Shown here: positions 20,702 to 32,946 of the stretch, one piece after another
Layout: each line of letters opens with the position of its first letter
How positions within the stretch are numbered: the first letter of the stretch is position 1
Source: Himantopus leucocephalus
Lineage: Eukaryota > Chordata > Aves > Charadriiformes > Recurvirostridae
DNA: 64,000 bases
Direction: 5' to 3'
NCBI GenBank assembly: GCA_003993805.1
Contig: RSEF01000002.1
Location: 69,621,346 to 69,685,345, forward strand
Program-made: the position numbers and the translations under genes
The notes under the pieces: model-generated
The model's database searches: none
What the model was told of the DNA's origin: nothing
The model's input: the letters and a program-made list of their open reading frames with translations, nothing else

Positions 20702-23700
20702 TTTCATCTTTCATTTTGTGCAGTTGATGTTGGGCGCCTATTGCAGCTGAAGCTTGAAATCAACGCTTTGGGTTTATTTTCCTGCCTCCAAGGATGTTCC
20801 CAGACTATTTTATTAATGATATGAATGTTACATGCTGCATGGGCACAGCTGACTAACGTAGGCAGTAAAAATCAAAAAGAAAGGGAGACTGAAAATCTGT
20901 TGCTTCCTTTTACTGTCGCTTTCTTTTACTGTCGAAATCCCTTCTTTGAGGACTGAAGCGCCACAGAATAGTTGAGGAAGTAGAACCCTTCCTTCTAAGA
21001 GAAGGTTTATGTGAGTGCAGAGCTGTGAAAAAGACAGGCCTTTCCTGTAAAGGCAGAAGGTCTGCTGCTAGGAGAAACATGTAATCAGTATGGAAAGATT
21101 TTAATGTGTTGATCTGTGCAGATACTAAGCTTGTGATAGTAGTGGCATATCTAGCTCCCCCTCTGTCTGTTCCCAAGTTTACCCACTTCGGTGATCATAG
21201 AAGTATTTGGAAGGGGGGGAAAGAGTAAATTATTTTCACTATATTAACCCTCAATATTCTTATTTTAGCTGTACCTTTCCTGGCTCCACTTAAAGGAGTT
21301 AACCTCCCAATAAGAAGTATATTTTTAGACCACATAGAGGCCACAGTATGTATCTTTGTTTTGGGTTTTGGTGGTTCCCCCCCCAGCTATGGAAACAAAT
21401 AATAGCTGCAAATATCAACAAAATATTCATGTTTAATTTTTATTTTGAAGATGAGGTACTGTTACCAAAGTTGATTAAATATTAAAGGATTATATCTTTT
21501 TTCCAGTATTTTTAAAATCTTTTATAGAAAATTCAAAGCCTCTGTAACTGAAGTGCTCTTCTGAGTGCTGTGTTTTCAGTATTAGCTCAATGGGATTTGT
21601 CCCATGTTTCCCTTGCAGCCAAGGAGATTCAGGGATTTGGGTGAGCCAGGATTCCTCTGGGCTGCATCAAGGGAAGGAACCAGACACCGAAATCTCTGTT
21701 TTCTGCGGGAAGGCACAGTCAGTCAACCAGGTAGGTTAGTTAAATACATAAATAATAAGTGTTGAGGTGGAGAAAGGAAGAAAAACAGACTTCTGTTTTG
21801 ACTCCAGAAGTAGAGTGCGAAACATATAATTGTAAGCCTCCTGTTAACTTGTCTGAAGACTTGGCAGGGCTTCTGAACTTAGCTGTTGAAGGAAGGTGGT
21901 AAACACAATGTGAAAGGCAGATCATGGAAAGTATTGTAATAGGTATAAGCATCCAATCTTTAAGTCTTTATTTCCTATCTTAAGCACCTGAATTGAAGGA
22001 TAAGAGAAACTAGATGTCTTAAATGACCTGTGAACAAAGTGTGGCTGGTGGGGATCGAAGGGGAAGCATAATTGCAGATGAAACTGTAGATACAAAAACT
22101 TTCAAGTTAAATGCTAAACACAGCTGTGTTCCTGTGATCTCTTGTCTGTGATAGGATAGTAATCTTCAGAAGTTCAGCTGTCTTTCACCTTTTTTCCCCA
22201 AATTTCTTACTGAGAAAGAAAATATCTTGCATAAAGCATTCATTGGTGGGGGTGGGCAAAGGGAAAGAAAAGCAAACATTCAGGATGTGGGAGTATGCTG
22301 TGTGGCTCAGTGCCTCTTTCTTATCAGTCTTCTGCTGTGATATTGGAAATAAGTCAGCTCAAGGCCCTTGATTTGTGACGGGTTGTGAGAGAGAATTCAT
22401 TACTCTGGGATACCATTTCATCTTGGATTTTTCTTCCTGAAGACCAGCTGTGCTCATCAGAACAGTCACTGTATTTTGACATTGTCCCAGATAATCTAGG
22501 ACATCTATTCGCTCTCTGCGTGTAGATATTTCCTGCTCCTTTTAAAAACTTTTGGAGACATGAAGGAAGAAGCTGCTTTCTAAACCAACTCACAACATCT
22601 TATTTAAAAGTTAGCTTGATAGAGCTGATACGCACTCTGCTCCAATCTTTTAAGTTTAAGAAACATTTCAAGAAAGCTTATGTAGCTCTAACACCTGAAA
22701 GACGCTTTGTTTTTTAAGTACTCCCTTTATTACATTCTGAATGGGATGCCCTTCTGTGGTACACAACTGGACTGCTGTTTTTCTGATCTAGATTCAAACC
22801 CAGACTTTTTTTCCCAGAGTTTTTCCCCCATGGTGAACTAAGCTTGGGAAGTTGGCTACATCTGAGGCTGCTTATGCAACCAAAGTCAGCTGGTGAGAAC
22901 TCTGTTTTGGGAAACCCTTGATATAGACTCCAGTTTGTTTCCTTTTTAATAGGCGAATTTTATCTGCTGAAGCGCCTAAGCTCTCTCCTCGCCTGCTTTG
23001 CTGTAACCCCAGTGCCACGGAGAAGAGCTTACTCCAAGGAGGAATAAACCCTCCGCTCTGCCCTATTCAAACCAAGGGCTGCCTTTGTGCCGCAGCTTTC
23101 AGATTCCAAAGGCATTTTTTGGTTAGCAGCTCTGCTGGATGCACAAAGGGTCAGTGCACTAATAGGATACAGCACTGGGAAAGGACAGGGCTTTAAGGGA
23201 CTCTTTGGAGATTTGATGCCCTGTGTGAAAGAGGTCAGCAATACTGCAGCAACAATTTTAATTTACTTGTGGAAAAAAAAAAGGCACCATAAAAAGAGGA
23301 AGGACACTGGAAATAAGGGACCCTTTAAATCTTCCTGTCCTGATGATCCTAACCCCAAATCCATCCATTGCTGATAAAGCTAACCCAATGCCTTTATAGG
23401 ACTTAACAACATAGAATAAATGTCCTCCTGCCTTTCCCCACCCCCTACCAAGGCATAGCAGCTCCTTATTGTGTGCATTTACTTTAGAGATGCTGGGGGG
23501 TGGTGGCAACTTCTTTACAAGAGACATTGGTCTGCACCTGCTCAAGGGCTCTTTCATGTTGATGCTCTGCATAGCAGAAAACAAGCCAGCCCTTTGCAGA
23601 GAGTGATAACAGCAACTTTCTGGCACGTTGATGGTTCATGATGTCCTAGAGAGAAAAAGGAATTGATGGCAGGTACACACAGGGACTGAGCAGCCCCCAA

Positions 23701-26700
23701 AATTCATGTGGGATTTTGGGAAATCCTCTCTCCCCAAGCTGTCTTGTCACAAGGATTGTTCAGCTCTGTAAGAGGCTCTTTGATGCTTGGGAATCGGGAA
23801 AATGCTGATCATCTGTGCTAGGGTGAATGACATTGGTGTTGTGGGAAACTGAAAAGAGCTATTTTGACTCTGCCTTTGTCAATCTGTGTATGGCTGAAAG
23901 CTGTGAGGCACTGGAGCCTGTATCCAAACATAACTTGCACATCTGCAATAGATATCAACAATGCTTACATGACTTTGTGCAAGAAACAAATATGAAATGT
24001 TCTTGGTCCATTTTCTCTCTTCCCAGCATACCAAAAAGCAAAGGGCAATATTGAACATCGTGCTTCAGTGACAGGGAAAGGATTCAGGGGAATCTATTTC
24101 TGAGTGGATGTTTGGATTTATTTATTTATTAAATAAGATTTATTTTTCATTGGGAAGTATCTTTTTGGAGAGATATATACAGAAAACCCAACCAAATAAA
24201 GCCATGTTGAGCATCAACAGCATTATCATAAGGTATAAGAGGGTTTGGTTTAAATTCTTCAAATAGAAGAATTGGTCTGCCCATAATCTCTAATACTTCA
24301 ACAATGTGGGCTAGGTCAAATCTGCTTGGAAGTGGTGGGCAGCAGTGTTCACTGAAGAGAAAGGTAAGTAGTTAATTTGGGCTGAGTTAGTCTGACAGAT
24401 GACACTGCCCAGTGCACAGGATACTAGTTTTGAAGTAGGTGGGCAGAAGTCCGGGGGTCTCCAGCCCAGCAGGATGTATGTGTGTTTGTGTTTTTTGAGT
24501 GTGAGTGAGAGGAGTGTAAGGAATCACCAGGAGCATGGTTCTGAAGAAAGATATGAAGTGCTTTTTGGGTAAAAAAACTGGGCAAAGAAGCCATCTCTTC
24601 AGATTTTTCTACAACGGTCAGGGAAAAGAGACTGTATGCTTTCTTTAATAGATATATAGGTTGACCTTGGAAACCTGTTGACTACACCACTGGTGCCTCC
24701 TCCTTCTGGAACCACAACTGAAGTATTGACCAGTTAACTTCTAACTTAATGACCAGGCTGTTGCTTCTGTAATTGCAGAGTGAGCTGCTTCAGGGAGCAG
24801 AGTTTGCTGCTGCTGATGGCAAGCCAGCTCACCACATAACTGGACAACCCCCAGCACTGATGAAGGAGAAAGGGAATGCACAAGCAGGAGGAGGACTGGC
24901 ATGCCACAACCCTGGCTTAGACTAATTAAGGTCTCCATGGACCTGCAGGCTCAGGCCCACTGTTGTATAGTTCTCCAGGAAGGTCATATACTATTGCAGG
25001 ATAAGAGGAGGTCACTAGCTCTTCCAGCTGTGAAGCTGGAGTTGGAATAAAATGCAATCAAATCAAAATATAATGAAGCATCAGGAATGACCTGAGACTG
25101 ATTTGTCTCTGGACTTAGAAAAATGCAATCTTTAAATACAATGCCTTGATTAGCACAGCACTTCCAAAAACAGTGCTGTGGCATTTATCTAATGGAGAGA
25201 TGGCAAAGATATTGTATAGCTCCTCTCTTTTCGGTTTGGAGGCCTTGATAACCTAGATGTAAAGTCAGAGCATTACTATAGGTTTGCATGGAAGTGCATT
25301 TGTTTGACTCCTATCTCATTTTCTTACATCCTTGACTTGCCTAGTGGTACCATACCCTTTTTTTTTACTGGCAATCTCCCTATAGTCATGGCAAGACTCT
25401 TTCAAAATGCAAGAAAGACAGTGCTGTGCTGTTTCTAAGCTTTCCGAGTTCTCAGTTCCTTTGGTAATATGGCTATGGTGTTAAAATTGTATTGTAGTCA
25501 CAGCAGTCTTAGAATTTAAAAAGAATGAAGGACTTTTCCTGTCCACGCACTGCCCTCTCCGCGGCACATCCCGTAGTTAGCATAAATTATTTTCTTCTGT
25601 CTGAATTCTCCAAACCATGCACTTTGCTCTGCCCTGCATCCATTGGCTGCTATGAATTTTTGCTCTCTGGCCTGCAGCAATAACTTCCTTTCTCATTGCC
25701 ACAAAAATCTCTATTTCCATTGTATTTGATAGAGATTCTGCTCTGCTTTCTCACCCACACTCAACAGAAAGCAACAGGCGCTGTGTTGCATGCTCCTCAG
25801 CAAAACCATGCATGCTTGGCACACTGTCAACTTGGCAAACTCCATTTCCATCCAGCATTGTGGCTATTGAGCCTGTACCTTAATTTCTGGTGTAAGATGC
25901 AAAGCTGGGTCAAGGAAGACAGGACTTGGTCATACGCTTTGGTAGCTGCACTGGGAAAGCTCCAGTTAGAAGTCTGCTCAGCAAAGACAGGGCTGTAACA
26001 AATATCTGACTTGGAGGGGAGCAGAAATTCAGCCTTTAGTAGTGTAGGCTTTGTGAACAAGAATTCCTTAAGCTTCCACGAAGATGGCTACAGCTGGAAA
26101 ATCATATGTTTCTCTTACGATACACAGTCTTGTGCAAACGTTTTCAGACCCTTTGAGTTCTTCCTCTGTGGGCTTGGAATACACCCACGAGCTCTGCTTG
26201 GCTCGTTCGGGTTTGGCTTCCCTTTGAAGCCTAGGCCCTTTGTAGATGGGCCCACATGGCCTGCCTTGGGGTTCAGAGTCTTGAAGGCAAGGAAAAAGTG
26301 GTGGGCGCATGGCCTATTCACTGGTGGTGCCAAAATGAGCTGTGACTCACGCTAATCGTGCAGGCTTTCCTAATCCATCCCTTCCCAGTAATTCTTGCAT
26401 GTTTTGCTGAGCTGTGAGTTAACTATAGTGACATTTAAAGTTTTAGCATCTGAGTGAATCATCTTGAGATGAGGGCAGCAGTTCATAGCTCACAGAAGTT
26501 TGTTTTCTGAGTGTGTCTACAATGCAGCTGGATGTGTTGATACATGCCATACCAACACTGGGCACCATCACTGCCACTAGAACCACAAATCTGTGGGACT
26601 TCTGGTAGCCACAGTGCTCAGCACTGCCACGGTTTCACCTCCTTAAATCACATCTCCCTCCTTTCTCCTGTGTGCTAGGAAGGTGCTGTCCTTGTTCTGG

Positions 26701-29700
26701 TGGTGAAGAGGTGGAAGGGCTAATGGCTGTCTGATCTCCTGCCTGGTGAGGGAGACGTGGTCCTCTCAAAGCTGAGCTGCCCTGTAGGAGGGAAGGTTGT
26801 CCAGGGAGGCTGTTGATCCTGGAAGTGGAAGAGGGAGTGAGTTGGCTGGTAGTGTGCTATACCCTTGGGGGACAATGAGCCTTGTGGCACCTCCTGTTGC
26901 TGCTCCACTGTGAGATGAAGTCCCATGGAAACAGGTTGCGCCTCACTGCAAGGTGAGGCCCCATGGGGATCTTGTAATCTGCTTCTCCGTGCAGCTGTCA
27001 CCTTCATTTGCTGTAAAATATTCTTGGCTTTTTTTAATGATGGCGAGCATCACTCCCTTTTCTGGGGAGCAAGGGTCTTCTCTCCTGAACCCAGGTCCCT
27101 CGCTCAGAGTTACCTCCGTAGCCATGGTGGTAAGAGATTGCTGGATTTTTATTCTCTTTCAGTTTTTCAGTGGTGAGGAAGGCAGTAGGAGGTGTCCTGG
27201 GGATAACTTCAACTAGATGTAGAAAAAGAAAGAGGAGTCCAAGCACTAGTTTAAGTATAGCAAGCCTACAGTAGTCTTGTGGTAGGCTGTGGGAGGAGAT
27301 GAATTATAAAGGTGCTTTTGAGGGCTGCCTGCATCTCAGCTCTCTAGCATTTTTTTTTTTAAAAGGATTTAATAGTTGAGATAGATGGCCAGTCCAAGCA
27401 ATGTCTGTTGGACATTTGTTATTGTCGGGGAGGTTTCCTTATGAATCATCTGTCTGCTTTGTGTGTTTTAATTAAAATAGAGTGTCACAATAAAGACTGA
27501 GAGCCAATTCTGTGAAAGTATTTGTACGTGGAGAGGGGGATGGAAGGGATCACTCTGTGGTAGATATATATCCTTGGGGGCCTTTGGACAGCTTCAGTCA
27601 CTCTAACATATCCTACAGTTGAAATACAGATCTGTGGGTTCAACTGTGTGCCTCAGGGCACATACATGCTGCCTGGGCCTGTGCTGATGGGGTGGTCTAC
27701 AGCCCCTGTCCTCTTCTCTCTTTTTCTCCTCCTGCCCCCAAAATATATTTTCTTAGGAAACAGCAGGACTGAAATTTATGGAGAAGCTTTAGATGTTTGG
27801 AGGGGGGGAGGGAGGAAAACCCCACCCAAATGCACTGTTAGTTAGGGTTTGTTCTTTAAATATCTTGTGTTTATGCTAGAACAGTTACAACAAAACAGGC
27901 GACATGTTTTGTCTACAGACTAACCCATGCACCAAGTTCAGTATTAGCTGCCTTTCATTCCTTTTAGATAATCTGTTACTGCTATTAATAGAAATGTATG
28001 CAAGCTTCATGGTGTCCGAAATTGCCTGGAGATAACAAAAGGTTTTGTCTTTGGAGATGAAGATTTTTGGCTGTGTATTTTTCAGTATTGTGTTGGAAAC
28101 AGCAGAGCAACGGCCTTTTGCAGTGTCAAAGACTCGCTGTGTTGGGTGGAGCTGCTGGAAACCTCCAAGAGGAGAGCCCTCTCCTTTCCGGTCTTCCTGA
28201 AAAGGGACCCACCACTGAGCTCCTTGCTGCCCCCCAACCTTGCCTGGTCCCCCAGCTTGCTGCAGCTCACAGCCTTGCCAGCAGCCTGCCTGCCTCGCAG
28301 TCGCCCTTGTCCCGCGTCTGGCTGTATGACCTTGGTTACCTAAAGCATTCCTAATCGTGGTATTTTTCAACCCGGCTTGTATGAACACAGCTGGCTGAGA
28401 GGGTGATTGCATGTGAAGCTGCGCTGTCAGATATAAGGGGGTGGTAAATTTTGGCAGGAGAGTGGTGACAAGCTACGGGAGAGCTGGGGGACACACGCAC
28501 ACCTCTTAGCCTGCATCAGCTGCAGCCAGAGCAGCATGTCTCACTGCAGCCAGAGCAGTTTGGCAGTGCTTACAAACTCTGCTAGTGAGGCTGACCACTA
28601 ATAGAGCTTATAAAGTCAGTCAGATTTTTGGCAAACTTTCAGACCACTGTGTTCCTGATGGAGCTTTTAAACGTCTCCTAAAGAAGTATCCAGCACTATC
28701 AGAGAGCGCCCAGTCCTCTGGAGCTGGGCCAGGACCCATGAATGAAACAAAGCTGATAGCTCTGAACTGCAGCAGCTTTGTGGGGGGTGGGGACGGACAA
28801 AAAAAAACCCCAACCCTAACCAGGACTTCAGAAAACAGAATGTATTTTTGTTTTGAAGTCTCACATCACAGAAGCAACGTTTCCTGCCTACCTCAACGTA
28901 CTTCTGGTAATACGTTCTCTGCAAAAAGCTTCAAAAGGAAAGCATGGGTTTTTTTTCTGATGAAGTTGTGCACCAGGGTTGTTTCTTTATTTTTGAAACA
29001 TGCATGAACTCACGAGGAATGAATCCCTAAGTGTTTTTCATTCCTGAGGATTTACATTTGTTGAGATATGGAAAGAACAACCACAAGAAGATGCAAGTGG
29101 TAAAATACGGGGGAGAACCCATGTGTCATGGTCCCAAGTCTCTGGGATAATCACTGCAATAGTTTTATATGACAGGGCTGTATTATAGTAGGAAAACTGA
29201 TCTTTTCAGCATTTTCCCTTACATGACAGGTCCAGTCCATTGGTTATGATCCATGCACGGTGCTTGCTGACAAACTGAGAAGCTGTTTTGATGACCTGTT
29301 GTGCAAAGAAAAATGGGAGCTCTCAGCACGGCTGTGTGCAGCCTGTCTGCAGGGAAACAGCATAAAAAGGGACTGGAATAAATTGATTCCAGTGCAGGCT
29401 TGCTCAGGATAACCAACAGGGAAGTGGTTGAATGCTAGCGCACGCTTTCACGGGTGCAGGAAGCTGTAAAAGTTTAGTACAGCTAGCACATGAAGGAGCA
29501 ATATAATCTCCGTCAGTGCATAGGATCCTGTGAGAAATAAGCAGATAAGAGAAAATGCTAACCAGTGGGTTTTTAGGTCTATGTGTATCTTCTATCCTTT
29601 GGTGTTAGCACAGAGCATTACTGGCAGTCCGTCACTGGAGTTTAAGTAGGATATGAGTGCTGTTTGATTGCTTGAGTGAAAACATTTAGCTTTTTTTTTT

Positions 29701-29770
29701 TTTTGGCAGCTACAAAAAATCTTGAAGCCAAAAACCTTAAAGGATTGCACAGTGTTCAACCATTTTATTT
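20702..29770. other. Non-coding, no supported gene
   Basis: No exon, RNA gene or repeat family recognised. The longest frames (27885-28412 minus, 175 codons; 28585-29007 plus, 140 codons; 23258-23626 minus, 122 codons) have no recognisable domain, and overlapping frames of similar length exist on the other strand. Short homopolymer runs occur (for example T/A at 27351-27364). Confidence 0.5.
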
Positions 29771-29819
29771 GTGTGTGTGTGTGTTCCCTGCTTCCACCTC
29801 CCCCCCCCCCCCCCNNCCC
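29771..29819. repeat. (GT)7 and C-run with two unknown bases
   Basis: GT repeats at 29771-29784, then a C run at 29800-29814 broken by NN (29815-29816) and followed by CCC. The unknown bases lie inside the homopolymer, where length calls are unreliable. Confidence 0.9.
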
Positions 29820-32800
29820 AGCTCTGTTTATGTGAAATACTGGCAGAAAAGAGTAAATACAGAGAAATATACATATATTCTTTTTATTAATTCTTGGCAG
29901 GCTGCTTACAGAATAGAGCACTTTTGAGGTGAATTTAGATGAGTATATATATATAACTAGTATCTCAGTAAATTCTGAAAGTCCAGTTCTTATTTTGTAA
30001 GAGCGCATTAACTTTTCTTGTGCCTTCATCTCTTTCACTGCTTACATCCATTGCAAAGCCTATTTTCCTTTCTTTAGTTATGTCCTGTCTGCAGGGAATT
30101 TATACCTTCATGTTGATGCCATTATCTGCCACCTTTTCTGTTTTAGCAATTTCTATAATCACCTTACCTTTCTCAATATATTATCCAGGGCAAGATATTA
30201 CTTACTTGCTTCTGGACTCAGAGAATAAAATTGCCGAAGTGCAAAAATTGCCAGTTGCGAAAAGTGCTCAAACAGCACCGATTGCTTGCTCTGCTCAAGG
30301 TGAAAAGTTTATTTTTGTTTGAGGCCCTGGGTGCAGGGTTTTATTACAGACATGAGAGCAATGGCCACACATTCCTTCAAGGAGTGAGGGAAGGTCGGTG
30401 CCCTACAAGCCAGGAAGAAACTCCATCAAGGGGAACAGCAGCAAAGAACATCAAACTGCAATTACATCCTCCCTCCATTTTGCTGCTGTGATAAAACCCT
30501 CTAATTTCAGCACCTTACTTGGTCATCTTTGACTGTCAGGCATTATTATCGTAAAATAATTAATGACTTGTCCCAGATTCAGAAAGTGGGTTTAGTAGGA
30601 TTTCCAAAGTGCTCTTTTTCTTCCTCCCAGCATGAAGCCCAGTCCCTGTAGGCTGGGAGGCAGCCCCGAAGCAAGGCGCGGTGCTACCAGGGAGAAATAG
30701 GATTTCCCATTACAGGGAGGATGGGAGCTGGCGTGGCGTGGTTACCCAAGCCACGCCGGGAAGGTGCCTCTAGCCAGTGCTTCTGCATGAAAAGCTCACA
30801 GCTGCGCCACTTCCCTCTTAACGGAAGCACCAGGGTCTCCCACCGCTGTGCAAGGCCATCGCTTCAATACTGACCTGAGGGAATGGGGCAGACCTGCACC
30901 AAAGGTGGGATGGTGGACCCAGAGAAGCCCAGGGGCTGTCTCCGAGCGGTGATGCCCCGGGGCCTGCTAGCCCTGCACGGGGCTGGGCGGTGAGCCCAGG
31001 GTAGCACCACACTCACGCTGATGGAGCAGCACGCAGCACTGCTCATCAGGTGCTCCCTGAGAGGGAGGAACTTAAGTTTGATCCCTTTCTGTCAGGCAAA
31101 GAGTTATATGCATATTACAGATGGGCTGACTTCCAGTACTCAGTGTTCAGGGCATTTAGTTCATACCCAGCAGTAGTCAGTGCTTGTGGCAGACCTCACG
31201 AAGTTCACTTGGGATTTCATTATTTCTGCCGACTTCTGTGTGAAAGATGCTTAGCAACTGGAGGTGGCTAAAATAAAATATCAAACCTCCCCTTCTCCAG
31301 CTGCAGTAAAGTCATAAAAATGGAGTTTTGACTTCAAACCTCCTGCTCTGATCTTTGCTACTCATTTTTTCTGATGTGCAGGCATCTTCCTTCTAAAAAT
31401 AGGAAATCTCATTGTGTGGGAGGTGTATTTAAACAGCGTTCTTTAGAATATAAATATTATTATTACTTAAACTAACCCTGCTGTAGAGAAGTTCACAAAC
31501 TTGTGCTAGGCGGAGGCTGCCTGCTGTCTATAGGAAGTGTCAAATGCTTTAAAACACAGACTTTCTGGGGACATTTCTGCAATGGGACGCAGGGTTGTAG
31601 CTCACAGCTTTCTGTAGGAGGCTGTATGACACCTTGATGCCTGTGAATTATAATGGCCTTCAAGGACTTTTGCGCCTTACAGGCTCAAGGCATTACAATG
31701 TTGAGTTAATAATTAGTTTTTAAATACCACTGTAACTTTCATTTGTGATATAGATAATTTGCAATCATACGCTGCTTTGGATGGGATGAAGCTTAAATTG
31801 AATCTAAAATGAGGAACATCTCTCAAAACAGACTGAAGGAGCTAATTATTTTATTAAAAATACAGCTGTGCTTGCTGTTTTAATAACCTTAACAGATCAA
31901 GGCGTATATGCGTGGGGAGGCCTTTAACTAGAACTTGTATTACCATGAGACTGTAGCCTTTGATGTGTTATTTCTGGTTTATCAAATGCCTTGGTACTGC
32001 TGCTCAGTTTATTTAATGTCTTGTTTGCTAGTGCTTGATTAGGAAGTCGATAATTAATAAATGGGTGGTAAAATGAAGTTTAGAGTTAAGAAAATATGTT
32101 TGACAAGGTGAGATACAAGTAACAGGGCTCTGCAAAACCTTGTTTGATTGTTCCCTGTTCAGCTGCTCTGCTGAAGCAGGGGAACTATTTTGGGTGGTTC
32201 ATGCCAAATTTGAATCCTTAAATACCCACCATCTTACTGGGTACTCTGGGATGGGGGTCTTCTAAGGTGGGGGTGTGGGTTCAGGCTCTGAGGCAGAGGA
32301 GGGAACTGAAGGTGGTTTTCCAGCCTCCTGGGAGATTGCTTGAATCACTGGGCTGTGGGATGAGAGGCACAGTATCATTCCGGTTTCTCAGATGTGTTTT
32401 CCATCCCTCTTCATCCTCAAAAAGTTGGCTGGGGGTGTGCGGGGTGGTGTGGGCTGGTGTGGGCTGAGGAATCCAGCAGGAGCTGTTCCTCAAGCAGAGG
32501 AGTTCACAAGTGAGCTGAAACTGCATCTTTCAGATCACTTTACCAACCTCCAAAATTCAAAGAAATGTGCCTGGTGTACTAGTAAACCATGCAAGCGCTT
32601 AGGTTACAATATAGCGGTGTGACTAATGTGCAAGTGCATACTTTGCATACAAACGGTGAAACGTTAGCAACAGAGCGGCTTTGCTGTTGGGTGTGTTCTC
32701 GTTAACTGTGCCAACACGTTTGGGTCTGAAATGATCCAGACTGAAATCAGCTCAGGAATCACAACTTGTCCTTTGAAATATGGATAAGCTCTCCAGAGAG

Positions 32801-32896
32801 TGGTCCTCCTATAAGGATGTAGAATGGAAAAGATCAAGAAGTCCAGCTTGCCTTTTGCCCTTTTGAAGCATTTCTGTAGAATATGACACACACCCC
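29820..32896. other. Non-coding, no supported gene
   Basis: Contains (AT)n at about 29944-29955, a GC-richer patch at about 30650-31000 with a short perfect hairpin (30730-30757), and otherwise unremarkable DNA. No domain is seen in any frame. Confidence 0.5.
30730..30757. other. GC-rich inverted repeat (8-bp stem, 12-base loop)
   Basis: GGCGTGGC at 30730-30737 is exactly complementary to GCCACGCC at 30750-30757. The next outer pairs are a G-T wobble and one C-G. Function unknown; it may be chance in a GC-rich patch. Confidence 0.6.
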
Positions 32897-32929
32897 NNNN
32901 NNNNNNNNNNNNNNNNNNNNNNNNNNNNN
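32897..32929. other. Assembly gap of 33 N with C-runs on both sides
   Basis: Preceded by CACACACCCC and followed by A plus a run of 16 C. The sequence is unresolved inside a C-rich simple repeat. Translated frames through it contain only unknown residues and C-run artefacts. Confidence 0.98.
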
Positions 32930-32946
32930 ACCCCCCCCCCCCCCCC

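Noticed and set aside
27885..28412. 175-codon minus-strand frame
   Set aside because: No domain, no codon bias I can see, and overlapping plus-strand frames of 65 and 95 codons. Probably chance in a GC-richer stretch.
28585..29007. 140-codon plus-strand frame, with CCAACCCTAACC inside
   Set aside because: The peptide has no domain. The telomere-like piece is about two units long, too short to call an interstitial telomere repeat.
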